A stretch of DNA of 36,381 bases from Acanthamoeba lenticulata (GCA_002179805.1 NAVB01000081.1:1-36381), one strand, 5' to 3'; counted from the stretch's first letter, positions 19,763 to 30,421 are shown. Translations and numbers: made by a program. The notes: generated by a model from the sequence alone, not told the origin.

Positions 19763-20458
19763 TCACAGCTGCTGGGGCTCGACCATCTGGCAGGACAGGT
19801 TCTGGACCTGCTCGATGCGGCCCGCGGCGTTGAGCTTGCGGATGAAGACCAGCTCGTCCTGCGTGTGGGGCACCAGGTAGAGCGTCTGGTGGGCCACGAG
19901 GCTCGAGTCGTCGCGGCGCAGGTAGGTCACGTCCCGGTGCACAAAGGCCACGTTGCGCGTGACGGCCACCGACGAGGTCGTGCTGCCGTCGTTCTCGGCC
20001 CATTCAAACGGGAAGCAGGTGCCCTCCTCGGCGCGGCCCGGGAGGGCGTTGCCGTACTCGCGGACGATGAAGGGGTTCGACGGGCCCTGGACGTAGCTCG
20101 TGGTGACCCAGCAGCCGCACGAGGCGACGTACTCGGTCGACTGCTCGAAGTAGCCGAGGTTGAAGAAGGAGAGGACGTGGCCCGTGGCCGGGTCAAAGTT
20201 GATGAGCGTGCCCGTGCAGTTGAACCGGCCCAGGTTGGACGCCTTGATGGGCTCCAGCCGGCGGAGACCCGCAGCAGTGAAGCGACGAGGCCTGCAGGTG
20301 GTGTCGTAGAAGTCGTCACTGCCTCCATGGCCGTGGCCATTGCCACTGCCGCCATTGCCGCCTGAACCACCGCCATGTCCACCGCCCGCCGCAGTGGCAG
20401 AGGCCACAAGGACGACCAGGCAAAGGGCGCACAACAGAGCGGCAGCGGAGGGAGACAT
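19763..20458 (-). CDS. Secreted protein of unknown family
   Basis: A single exon, 231 residues from the ATG at 20458 (MSPSAAALL). The frame is open further upstream but that part reads as promoter. Residues 1-24 form a clear signal peptide (hydrophobic core LLCALCLVVLVASATA). A Gly/His/Ser-rich linker (about 25-48) follows, then a compact domain of about 180 residues with several cysteines (TTCRP, FNCTG, ASCGCW, GTCFPF, LSCQM), suggesting disulfides. Other features are LINFDPATGHVLSFFNLG and aromatic strands, giving a beta-rich look, and NCT and NLS sequons. I do not recognise the family. It is expected in the secretory pathway, at the surface or in the cyst wall; that is inference only. Confidence 0.7.
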   Translation of the reverse strand: MSPSAAALLCALCLVVLVASATAAGGGHGGGSGGNGGSGNGHGHGGSDDFYDTTCRPRRFTAAGLRRLEPIKASNLGRFNCTGTLINFDPATGHVLSFFNLGYFEQSTEYVASCGCWVTTSYVQGPSNPFIVREYGNALPGRAEEGTCFPFEWAENDGSTTSSVAVTRNVAFVHRDVTYLRRDDSSLVAHQTLYLVPHTQDELVFIRKLNAAGRIEQVQNLSCQMVEPQQL

Positions 20459-20699
20459 GGCTTGGTGTGTGTGTGTGCTGGGGAAGGAAGGAGTGATGGT
20501 GAAAACAATGAACAAGCGGCACCGTTTTTTATTCTGGCCGACACCCATCACACCGAACCTTTTAGAGACAACGACCAACAATAAATATAGGATTGGCTCG
20601 GGCACTCGCAGTGGCTTTGGGCCCGTGAACACTGCAACGTCGCTATCGCGTTTCGCTTTCAACAATTTGTCTATGTTAAAAAACAATTATTTAACAATT

Positions 20700-21229
20700 T
20701 GGTTTATCCTTGCGAGAAAAACCAAATCCTGTAAAGCTGGTAAAGCCAGACATCGGGAAGCTCGTGCTCGTCGTGATCTGGTCCCAGGGGCAGCCGTTGG
20801 CACACAAACACTGCAGATGGCCGCCTTCGCGGCGGCCGCGTTGCAGGTGCCTTCGCTCCACGGGCAGCCGTTGGCATGGGCCCACTGGAGCACGGGCAAG
20901 TGGCCGCCTAGATGCAGGTGGCCTCGTCCCACTGGCAGCCGTTGGCATGCAGCCACTGAAGCACGGCCAACTGGCCGCCTTTGGCCGCGTAGGCGCAGGT
21001 GCTTTAGCCCCACGGGCAGCCGTTGGCACGCAACCACTGGAGCATTTCCAAGTGGCCGCCTTCGGCAGCGTAGGCGCAGAGTAGGGACTCTGGTTGGCCT
21101 GAGCCCATTGGTCCCACCCGTTGGCATGCAGCCACTGGCACGGCCAGGTGGCGAGGTTGCAGGTCGACGCGTGAGCGGGCGGGTGTGGCGTATAATGAGA
21201 GCCACCAACTCGACAGGCAAGTCGTTCAT
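20700..21229 (-). pseudogene. Broken F-box/GCPW-repeat gene
   Basis: On the minus strand an ATG at 21229 opens MNDLPVELVALIIRHTRPL, the same F-box start as in the 20-repeat gene. Repeat units of the GCPW family continue to about 20700 but jump between reading frames. One unit (about 21075-21010) reads GGHLEMLQWLRANGCPWG and then meets TAA; the next reads GGQLAVLQWLHANGCQW and meets TAG in the following turn; later units resume in another frame (LPVLQWAHANGCPWSEG, then a piece that again shifts). At least two in-frame stops and two or more indels are therefore present, and no intron signals bypass them. The copy is about a quarter of the length of the intact gene. Its start is only 77 bp from the divergent SET-domain gene. 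Confidence 0.75.
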
Positions 21230-21306
21230 TGCTGGTGTGCTTGTGCCAAAGTTGAAAGGCAGGAGAAAAGCAGAAATACGAAAAGAAATAAAAGTAAATT
21301 CTACAG

Positions 21307-23843
21307 ATGGAGATGGAAGATGAGTCTCCGGTGTTGGTAGGGACGGAGGATGCATCGCCGACTGTTGTGACGCACACCGGAATCGATGGATCTGTTACGC
21401 CCGAGTACGTTCCCCTCAAAAATTTCGTCCATCAAAATTTGTGCCCAAGTTCAACCACCCGCGTCCTTGGGCGATTGATGCAGGGAAGCGGCGTCTCGTC
21501 TCGCACGCCTGGAAGCCTGGCTGGAGAGCAACGGCTTTTGGTGGGATCGCAGCGCCATCGCCTTCCGCCCGCACGTACGCGTTTTCCCGCCAAGATTTGC
21601 CACTTGACATTGCTCAAATGGCAAATCCATCAATTCAATCATTCCATCATGCGGCGGCGTAGCTACGGGGCCAGGGCCTCGGGCTCGGCGTGGTGGCGCT
21701 CCAGCCGCTCAAGGCCGGCCAACTCGGTACGCGCCTCGCTTTGGCTCCTCCTCGTTGTCGCAGCATTTTCGTGCCGCCACGACCCTTGACTACACACACA
21801 CCAGTGTGCGTGCTGCCCAAGGCCGCCGTGCTCTCGGTCCGGACGACCGCCGTCGCCGACCTGCTCGACAGCGCCCGGCTCCACGGGGTTCTTCCTCCTC
21901 CTCTTCTTCCTCTCTTCTACACGACCACTCACTGCTGCTGCTGTCCAGAGCGTAGGCCTGGCCTTTGCCCTCATGCACGAGATGTCCCTCGGCGAGCGGG
22001 TGCGCCTTTTTCCACCATTTTTTAAATTCTTTTTAAATTCTTTAAAAAAATTAAAATAGAAAAATATATTTGGTTTTTTGTTGGCGTGGTGAATGCAGTC
22101 CAAGTGGTACGGCTACCTCCAGTGCATCCCGACCTATGAGCCGCTCCCCATGTACTGGGACGCGGCCGACCTGGCCCCGCTACAGGGCACCGAGCTCACC
22201 TACATCCTCGACCACGATAAGGTGCGACCGATGCTGGCGTGTAATGGTTCTGGAATGTGAGGAATGCTAACGTGGCAAACACGCACATTCCACACACCAG
22301 GAACGGCTACAAGAGGACTACGACGCGTGGGTGGCTCCGCTGGCCGACCGCCACCAAGCCCGCACGGGCGGCCGCGAGACGATGTCGTTTGACCTGTTCA
22401 AACGCGCGTCGTCGCTCATCGCGTCGCGCGCCTTTGGAGTCGACGCCTACCACGGCGACGCCATGCTCCCGGTGGCCGACATTTTCAACCACACGGGCAA
22501 CGAGCATGTTCATATTGAGTCTGACGGCGACGTGTGTCCCGTCTGCGGCTCCCCCGACCCGTGCCCGCACACCAAAGGCGGCGACGAACACGATGATGAC
22601 GAACACGACGATGACGGCGACGAACACGAGACCGAAAAGCGTCCAAAGAACGAAAGCGACGCGGCCGAAAAGAACGAAAGCGGCAATAAACAAGAGGAGG
22701 AAGAAGAGGCAGGCGAAGGAGAAGAAGGTCAGGAGGACGATAATGAAGAAGAGGAGGAAGAGGAAGAAGAAGGGTGGCCGCGACCTCCAGGCGTTGTTGA
22801 ATCCAAGCACGCGCTCGACATCGTCATGGTATGCTCTACTTTTCCATACCCACGGCATGCGCGCCCCTTATGCGGGCTGACGCCTGTGTGTGCCGTTGGC
22901 ACGACCGCGCGCAGATCCGGGAGGCGGCGGCCGGGGAGGAGGTGTACAACACGTACGGCCCGCTGCCCAACGTGGTGCTCCTCAACAAGCACGGCTTCGT
23001 CGAGATCCCCAACCTCAACGACTGCGTACAATTCTCCCTTTTTTACATTTATTTGTTTGCGATATTATTTCATAATTTTTTCATTTCATTTCATTTTTAA
23101 AGAAATTAATATTCTTTTTTATTTGATTTTTTGTGGACGAGCGCAGGTGAGCGTAGACGAGGCGCTGCTGCGGGAGGTGAGCGCGCGGTGCCTGGGCGAC
23201 GCTGCGGCGGCCAACAAGCGGCTGGACTTCTGCAAGAGCCGCAAGAAGGTGTTTGGGGCCGACCTCTGCTACAACTTCCACTACAACGGGACGGCCGAAC
23301 GCGAGCTCCTGTGGGTCCTTTTCGTGCTGTTTGCCCCGCCGGCCGCCTGCGTGAAGATGGCCAAGGCCAAGCCGGCCCTCCTCCACAAGCAGCTGCGCGC
23401 GCTCGACAAGCGGCAGATCGCGGCCGACGCGGCCGTGCGCGCGGTGCTGGTCGCGCTGGCCCGCGCGCGCCTGAGCCTCTACCCGCCCACCAGCCTCGAG
23501 CAGGACCGCCAGGCGCTCGCCGCCGCCGTGCGTTTGTCCTCTGAAAATGACGTTGTTCTTGTTGTTGATGATGATGTTGATGTTGATGATGTTGTGGTTG
23601 ATGGTAATGAACGAGCAGCAGCGCGACGAGAGCAGCAAGGCGAGCCTGGTGTGGGCGCTGATGCTGCGGATCGCCGAGAAGGAGCTGCTGGGCCGGGCCA
23701 TCAAGCGATACAGCCCCGCGCCGCCGGCCAAGGAGGCGACGGAGCCCAGCGCGGCCAAGCGCAAGCGGCAGCCGCAGGCTGGTGGCAGCAAGAAGAAGAG
23801 CAACAAAAAGGGCGACAACAACAAGAAAAAGAAACCCAAATAA
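21307..23843 (+). CDS. SETD6/RKM4-like protein-lysine methyltransferase
   Basis: Ten exons: 21307-21404, 21484-21574, 21663-21726, 21805-21887, 21949-21999, 22099-22221, 22301-22828, 22915-23025, 23147-23527, 23619-23843 (23616 also possible); 584 residues. The SET domain is split: GQGLGLGVVALQPLKAGQL (66-84) is the opening cofactor motif, ADIFNHTGN (Asn233-His234) the NH motif and EEVYNTYG (355-361) the catalytic Tyr motif. The C-terminal helices (FCKSRKKVF and after) fit the Rubisco-LSMT substrate-binding domain. Relatives methylate lysines of ribosomal proteins or NF-kappaB p65 using S-adenosylmethionine. Between NH and Tyr motifs is an unusual insert of nearly 100 residues with CPVCGSPDPCPH (from Cys249) and a long Glu/Asp run. 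The tail is Lys-rich (KKKSNKKGDNNKKKKPK), suggesting a nuclear or nucleolar place. Substrate unknown. Confidence 0.85.
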
Positions 23844-23909
23844 ACGAGCACTGGTGGCAACTTCATGACTTCATGGCCAGTTTTTACAACCTCGTTGTTG
23901 TTGTTGGGA

Positions 23910-24935
23910 TCATGCAGTTTTGCTTTTGACACGAGCGTCTTGTTCCTCCTGCTTGAGGCGTGGGCCGTTGTCGTGATTTCCGCGGCGGAGCCGAACGCGT
24001 AGCGACGTGCGAGGGAAGAGGGCCTGGTACATCTGCTGCTCGGGCGCGTCGCCCGAGGGCAGCTCTAGACAGCGCAGCTTGGGCAGGATCTGGCTCAGGC
24101 CCACCAGCCCGCTGGCGGTGATGCCGCCACAGCGGCGCAGGACCAAATGCTCTACGCGCGACGGCCCGCTGCTCGAGAAGCGCAGCACCGCCCCGACGTC
24201 CTCGACGTCGTAGAGGCGCACGACGCGCGTCTGGCGCGACACGCGCAGACGCCGGACGGGAGGCCGCGGGGCGCCGTGCTGCACGAGGCTCACCTGGTCA
24301 ACGTACATGGAGGCCAGGCAGCGGGCGTGGATCGAGCAGGCGCTGAAGCGGACCACGGAGGTGACGTCGAGCGCTTCAAAGACGCGCCACCAGAGGTCCC
24401 ACGCCACGGCGAACAGAGGGCTCGAGCTGCCTCCCGCCACGAGCTGGCTATGGCCTTGGAGGTCATAATAATGATCCTCTGCCGAGGCCACGTGGCGCGC
24501 CTCGAGACGGGCGATGGCGCGGTCCAGAGCTCGGTCGTGCTGGACGACGCGCTGCTCAGCGTCGACGCGGCTGCGGGTGAACTGCATTTCGTTCTGGTAG
24601 CGGAGGGTGAAGATCGGGAGGCGGCTTTCGAACTCTTCTCGACTCACCTGGAGCGCCACCTCGAGCTCGACGTGGGGGCGCTCTCCGGAGGCAGACGAAG
24701 AAGAAGAAAAACCGCACTTCTTGGCCGCGTCTTCGGCCGGCCGAAGTTCAGGACGAGAACGTTCCGCTTCAAGATTGTCGGCTGCTGAAGGCGATGAAGA
24801 CGAGGAAGCCTCCGGAGGTTGCAGGCTGGCCTCATCTTGATGCTCTTCAAGTTCGTCGCTGCCCCGCCTGCGGAACAACGACTTGAGCCTGCTGCCGAGG
24901 CCCTTCCGTTGCTTCTTTCCGTTCGACTTCTTCAT
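23910..24935 (-). CDS. F-box-like/LRR-like protein
   Basis: A single exon of 341 codons from the ATG at 24935 (MKKSNGKKQRKG). The N-terminus is strongly basic, followed by a Ser/Glu-rich disordered stretch. The middle has an Arg/Glu-rich helix. Residues about 185-225 (SPLFAVAWDLWWRVFEALD then a CSIHARCLA stretch) resemble a diverged F-box. The C-terminal third has leucine-rich-repeat-like pieces (RVEHLVLRRCGGITASGL, LPKLRCLEL). This order fits F-box/LRR substrate receptors of SCF ligases, and SKP1 itself is at 34236-34793; the assignment is tentative because the F-box is weak. It converges tail to tail with the SET gene with 66 bp between. Confidence 0.6.
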   Translation of the reverse strand: MKKSNGKKQRKGLGSRLKSLFRRRGSDELEEHQDEASLQPPEASSSSSPSAADNLEAERSRPELRPAEDAAKKCGFSSSSSASGERPHVELEVALQVSREEFESRLPIFTLRYQNEMQFTRSRVDAEQRVVQHDRALDRAIARLEARHVASAEDHYYDLQGHSQLVAGGSSSPLFAVAWDLWWRVFEALDVTSVVRFSACSIHARCLASMYVDQVSLVQHGAPRPPVRRLRVSRQTRVVRLYDVEDVGAVLRFSSSGPSRVEHLVLRRCGGITASGLVGLSQILPKLRCLELPSGDAPEQQMYQALFPRTSLRVRLRRGNHDNGPRLKQEEQDARVKSKTA

Positions 24936-25118
24936 CAAAACAACACTAAAAAACTGTCGCTGCGTTTGGCGCTTTGGCGCGTTTCCCCTGTTTCCGCCGA
25001 ACGAGGCTCGATAAATTTGCGCCAATCAGGGCGAACGGCGCACCTGCCGCGGCAGGTGGCCTTTTTCCTTTTTACTTCATTATTGGTTGAACGAGCAATA
25101 CGTCACTTGGTGTCTTGC

Positions 25119-26473
25119 TCAGAAGAGGTGGGTGTTGCGCGCAGAGGGAACAAGATCAAGCGCGGCTTGTTCGTCTGGCGTCAGCTCGAGGTCAAACTCG
25201 CGCTTGAGCAGCTGTAGATAGGCCGCCTTCTCCTTCTGCGCGTCTTCTGGCGGGTCCACGTCTGCTTGACGACATTAGAAAAGATTATTAAGTGCAAATA
25301 AATAACAAACAAAGATAAATATATAAGAGAGGAAGTAGAACCCAGCGAGAGGGCCTGCTCTTCGCGCACGCCGTCGGCGCCAAAGGTCGTGGTGATGAGG
25401 CGCCGCATGCCGCTCAGGGTCTTTCGCTTGGTCTCGCTCACCGCCGAGATGAAGACGCGCTTGTTAAAGTGCGCATTGGGGTCGGCTTGCAGTGCCTGCA
25501 GCCGCACAAATGTGCAAAGAATAAAGGGAAAAAAAGTATAAAAAACCAACAATTACGATAAAAATCAGTATTTTACAGTAATCATTCCAAAAGAAATAAA
25601 AAATAAAAAATTAATAATAAAGCACATACGTCGCATGGGGGGATGAGCTCGTGAAGCTCGCGTGGCTCTGGGTAGATGATCAGCGCCTTGTGCCACAGGC
25701 CGTCCGTGAGGGAGCGTCGCTCGAACAGCACGCACGTGGCGCCCTCGTCGGCCTCCACCTCGCTGACCATCTTGGTGAAGCGGAAGCCAGCCCACTCGGC
25801 GTCGCCCGCCTGCTCTTGCCCGGCGTCCAAGTCCCAGCGTAGCGGCACGTGAGGCGAAGCGGCAAAGCCCACGTCGCTGACCCACAGCTCGCTGCTTCCG
25901 CTTTCATCGTCTGCGGCCACCTTGACGACGACCACGCAATGGCTATGCACGAGGCGCCACTGGCCGTCAACAAAAACCTGGTGTCGTGGTGGTCGTCAGG
26001 TCGCGCTCTACACGGCGTGGTTGGACGAGTAGGAGGTCAGCTTGCGCACCCTTGCGTTGTGCAAGGTCGTCTCGTAGCCCAGCAGCTTCAGCATGTGCGC
26101 GTAGAGCCCGTTCAGCTGTTGTTAAGATTTAGATTAATGCTTTTTTGATTACGATTAAGTGTGAGGCGACTTGAACGACTCGAGGAAGGGGAACCTCGTA
26201 GCAGAAGCCGCCACGGCGGCGCGTCACTATCTTGTCGTAGAGCGTGGGCAGGTCGAGCGTGATGTGCCGCCCGCAGTGCAAGTCGATGTTCTCAAAGGGC
26301 GGACCGCGCACGTGCAGCTCATGAAGGCGTCGCAGCGTGTCGAGCGTGGGTGGCGGCACCGCAGCAGAAGAGGAGACGCTGTCCTCGTCGTCCTTGGACC
26401 ACCCGAGGCGAGCAAGGAAGGCGCGAACCTGGTCTTGCTCAGCAGTCCTGGTGTTGTCGTGCTGGCACTCCAT
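25119..26473 (-). CDS. Arylamine N-acetyltransferase
   Basis: Five exons on the minus strand: 26473-26195, 26115-26014, 25977-25630, 25495-25342, 25261-25119; 341 residues. The ATG at 26473 starts MECQHDN and is placed like other NATs relative to the first motif. PPFENIDLHCG (about 59-69) and RRRGGFCYE with Cys91 are the family signature; Cys91 is the acetyl-accepting residue. The partner His is in VHSHCV (138/140) and the Asp in WVSDVGF (Asp162), completing the Cys-His-Asp triad. NATs move acetyl from acetyl-CoA to arylamines and hydrazines. The protein is about 50 residues longer than most, with a charged C-terminal part on its own exons (DPPEDAQKEKAAYLQLLK). Two introns are AT-rich. Confidence 0.88.
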
Positions 26474-26986
26474 GGCAAGTTGAGTAAGGGTGAGGTGTTG
26501 CACTTTGTGTCTGTCGTTTAAATAGACCGTTCGAGAGATCATCTGAGAAAAAACAACGAACCAACCTCTCATTTTAGTTCGCTCCCATTGGACATTTATG
26601 CCCTGGTCCAGCTCTTGTGTTTGGTGTTCTGGTAGCCAATAAGGTGATGGTGTTGTTGGCTGTATTGAGCTGGACCATCCCTGGAAAACATGTTGCTCGT
26701 TGTAGCACATGACCAGTGCTGTCCAGGCTCCCGCCAGAGCTGATCACGCCTGTACATTGGCAGTTGGTGGGACAAAAGAGCGGGCAAGACTGTACGGAAA
26801 GCTTCGTGGTACTGGACCAAGGCGAGGTTCCTGGCGAAGACGAGTTTTGATCCTGAGGCCACTGGCGGTTCCAGCTGAAGGCCCACAGGCCGTAGCACAC
26901 AACCCAATCATGAAATGAAACTTTAAAAGAAAAACAACAAAATTCATTTGGCGCCAAAACGGCCGTTGTATCATCAACGAGAGTTG
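26474..26986. other. Divergent intergenic region, NAT / CDCA7-like
   Basis: 513 bp between the starts of the two genes. A CCAAT box lies near 26636 (+). A 127-codon open frame exists on the minus strand (26957-26574) with a Cys-containing, somewhat protein-like stretch, but it has no partner, motif or support and is not called as a gene. Confidence 0.35.
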
Positions 26987-29098
26987 ATGGAGAGCCCCAA
27001 CGTAATACAAGAGAAGGAAGAGGAGGTACTTGAGGAGGAGGAAGAGGAAGCTAAGGAAGATGAAGAGAACGAGGAGATAGAGGGCGATGATGACACAGCC
27101 GATCAAGACAAAGGAGCGGAGTATGAGCGGGAGCGACAGCGCATCATTGCTGAAAATCAAGCCAAACTCGTGGAATTGGGTCTCATCAATTCCTCCCACG
27201 TACTCGCTCCATCTGCGATTCGTGTGTGATTTGGTGATTATATCCATTTTTCTTACTTGTACTGGGCGCGATTCGAGCCTCGCAGACCCTCTTTGCTCAG
27301 GCGGGCGCGGCCCGACGTCGCCAGTCGTGGGGCGCGGGCCGCTCCGGCGGAGGAGCGGAAGCGGCCGCGCAGGGCCCGCGTCGTCGCTCGTCGCGGCTCC
27401 AGGGCCAGGAGCCCAAGCACTACCTCGACGAGCTGCCCCGCGAGCGGTCCTTTTCGTCCTCTTCTTCATCACCTTCTTCATCATCCCGCCGCTCCTCCTC
27501 GTCGTCTCGCCGGTCCCTCTCGAGCGCGGGCTATCGCCAGGAGGAGTACGGCGAGGAGCACATCGTACGAGCTCCTCCTCCGCGCGCGTGCGTGCGCGTG
27601 TGTCTGCGCGCGTGTGCGCTTGTGCGCGCGTGTGTGTCTGGCGCGCGTGTGCGGCCCAGAGTCTGACTCGACCGCTCGGTTGCGTGCAGCTGCTGCTGGG
27701 GACCAGCAAGACGCCCTACCCGCGCCTCTTTGAGAAGAAGATCTATGGTCTCTTCTTCTTCCTCCTCCTTCTTCTTCTTCTCCAATGTTGATGGTGGTGA
27801 TGTGCAGACAACGTGAAGGGCACGACGTGCCACCAGTGCCGCCAGAAGACGATCGACAAGAAGACCAAGTGCTCCAAGTGCCGGGCCATCCCGGGCCAGT
27901 TCTGCGGCACGTGCCTCCAGGTCCGCTACGGTACCGTCGCGTCTTCTCTTTGGCACACACGCGCACACGCACACACGCCACAAACACGCGCGCACGCACA
28001 CGCGAGCTGCTTGGGACTGACAACAAAGGACGACTACGACAGGCGAGAACCTGATCGAGGTGCAGGCCAACCCCGACTGGGTCTGTCCGGTCTGCCGCGA
28101 CATCTGCAACTGGTTCGTCCTGATGAAGATGACGATGACGGAGATGATGACAATGGTGATGGTGTATGGGGACAGTTCCATCTGCAGGCCGGCCAAGGGG
28201 TGGGCGCCCACGGGCATGCTGGCCCGCAAGGCCCGGAGTGCGGGCTTCGAGTCGGTGGCGCACTACCTCATCCACACCTTCCAGAAGCGGCCCCACAACC
28301 ACCAGGACGACGAAGACGACGGCGGCGACGACGACGGCAACAAAAATGATGCCAAAGACAACGACAACGACGACGGCGAAAGCAACAGCCAGGCGACGGC
28401 TGGGGCGGAGGCGGGCAGCAAGCGCAAGCGACGCGAGGAGGCCAAGGAAGAAGAGGAAGAGAAGGAGGAAAAGGAAGACGCGGGCAAGAAGGCTGCGACG
28501 GACCAATCGCGCCGGGCGAAGAGGAGGAAGGTCAAGCAGGAGGTAAAGCAGGACGAAGAAGAAGAGGAAGAGGAGAAGGAGAAGGAGCCCGATGTGGACC
28601 CGAGCCTCCTGAAGAAGGGCGTCGTCGTGGCGTGCTGGGCCGACCCGTCCTCGGGCGACTCCTACTGGCTCGCACGAGGCACGTGTCCTCTTGTCCTGCT
28701 GCCCTTGCGTGTGTGTGTGTCGCGTGTCTCATGTCGTGCCTCGTGTCGTGTGTCCTGTCGTGTGTCGTGCGATGCATCTCACACAGTCACGCGCGCGTGC
28801 GGAAGCGGCAAGCGGAAGCCCAAGATGGTCTCCATCCGCTGGTTCGAGCAGAAGAAGGCGGACAAGCCCGATCGCTACTCGTACGTGACTGCGCGCGTGT
28901 GCACGCGCGTGTGTGGCATGATCATTGACGACTGCATGGTGTGTGTGTTTGTTCACGCGCGTGTGCGAGAGCAGGGTTGGACAGGAGGACAAGCTGGCCA
29001 TCGGGACGATCTTCCACATCGTCCCCGAGTCCGCCTTTGTGGAGGTCGGGAAGGGCCGGTGGCGCCTCGACGAGGACCTGAGCGTCTACGACGACTGA
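26987..29098 (+). CDS. CDCA7-type 4CXXC_R1 zinc-finger protein
   Basis: Eight exons: 26987-27199, 27301-27564 (27286 possible), 27690-27747, 27808-27930, 28043-28112, 28176-28682, 28806-28880, 28975-29098; about 477 residues. For intron 6 a GC donor at 28679 with acceptor before 28787 is equally in frame. The N-terminus is Glu-rich, then Arg/Ser-rich with [10 protein letters not shown]. From about 183 the protein matches the zf-4CXXC_R1 domain of CDCA7: [13 protein letters not shown], a CSKC pair, [47 protein letters not shown]. In animals and plants this domain reads hemimethylated DNA and brings the remodeller HELLS/DDM1 to nucleosomes. After a Glu/Lys-rich linker there is a C-terminal module ([49 protein letters not shown]) that I do not recognise. 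Introns are GT/CA- or GAT-repetitive. Confidence 0.85.
27565..27689 (+). repeat. Intron with GCGTGT alternating tract
   Basis: Intron 2 of the CDCA7-like gene is dominated by GCGCGTGTGTGCG steps (about 27583-27655). The same composition returns in intron 4 (about 27953-28012, CA/CG sense) and intron 6 (about 28700-28775, GTGTCGTG units). Confidence 0.55.
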
Positions 29099-29330
29099 CA
29101 ATCTCGGGACACCAGACCTGTGTGGGACTTGTACAGGAAAGAAAAAATGAACCGCAATTTTGATAAGACCAGGCTTTTCATGTTGAATGTCCAGGAGGAA
29201 GAACTCAAGAGGCTCTTGTCTTGGGCATGTGCTTCATGTCATGTGTCATGCAATGCATCACAAACCTTGAGGACCTGGTTGAAAAAGATAAAAGAAAAAA
29301 AATAACAAAAGTTGTGCTGAGACTCGTGAG

Positions 29331-30393
29331 ATGAGCTGCATTACAATCAGATCAGCCACAAAGGAGGATGCCGCCTTTCTCGGCTGGGTGGTCGTGCACG
29401 CTTGCCAGTCGCATCTCGAGCGCGGGTTCATGGAGGTCGAACTGTAAGTGTCTTGCATCTACTCCGTGCTCCGGAGCCGTGCACCTACAGGCAAGCTCGT
29501 GCCGTTCTGACCACTTGGTGCTCTTCGGTTGTTGTGGTACACCTGGCGGGCTGCAGACCGGACATGACGGAGGAGGAAAGGATTGAAGTGTTCAAGGAGA
29601 TTATCGAATCCGCTGAGCCCTCCTTCATGCGCTGGGACGGCTTCTTGATCGCGGAGGTCGATGGCGTGCCTGCTGCAGGTGCACTGCCCATCCTCCCATG
29701 ATTCCGCCAAGATCTTGCTGTTGCGCTCATCTTGTGCGCAGGCCTGAGCGGCTACGAGACGAAGCTCAAGACCGGCGAGGTCTACAGCAAGCTGCTCGAG
29801 GTGAGCCTGCGGCGGCGGGACTGGTCAGACAGCCAACTCGCCGAGCTGCACAAGCGGTATGGCTGACCCCGGCGTTATGTCCTCCACTACAACCTGCCCA
29901 TACATTCTTCCTCTTTGCAGGTCCTACGACGTCTTGTCGGTGTGGCCCACCCTGAACGGTAGGACCTCCTCTTCCTTTCGTTTGTTCTTGTTGTGGAAGG
30001 CGAGGCGCTGAAGACTTGCCACAACGCAGACGTAGACAACCACTGGGTGGTCGAGTGGGTCGCTACAAAGCCCGAGTACCGACGTCGCGGGCTCGTGCAC
30101 CAGCTCCTCCTGCGAGTTCTGGAGATTGGTACGTCGCAACGTAGTCATGAAGTAGAGAGGAGGAAATGACTTACAACACTGCCTCTTCATCATCGCTTTC
30201 TTCTTCTTCATTGGTAGGCAAGGCCAAGGGCTACACCAAGGCACAAGTGTCGGTGATGCTCGGGAACGACCCTGCCAGGCGGGCCTACGAGAAGCTGGGC
30301 TTCGAGGAGTACTCGACCATCACCTCACCACTCATCTCACGGCACATGAAGACCAAGGGCATCCTCAACATGCGCATGACGATGACGCCCTGA
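29331..30393 (+). CDS. GNAT-family N-acetyltransferase
   Basis: Six exons: 29331-29443, 29557-29678, 29742-29856, 29921-29958, 30030-30128, 30218-30393; 220 residues with frame closing exactly. It begins MSCITIRSATKEDAAFLGW, the usual first strand and helix of GNATs. The acetyl-CoA-binding motif A is VVEWVATKPEYRRRGLV (RRRGL is the pyrophosphate loop) and motif B is MLGNDPARRAYEKLGFEEY. It would move acetyl from acetyl-CoA to an amine on a small molecule or protein. The substrate cannot be told from sequence. The central stretch (TEEERIEVFKEI, then SKLLEVSLRRRDW) is a helical insert that may line the acceptor site. Confidence 0.85.
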
Positions 30394-30421
30394 CGACTCG
30401 ACATGCCAATATATTTCTTCG

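Noticed and set aside
28060..29163. Unspliced 367-codon frame at the end of the CDCA7-like gene
   Set aside because: Parts read as Cys/Val/Arg repeats from GTGTCGTG tracts between good splice sites; the spliced version restores continuity and ends at 29098.
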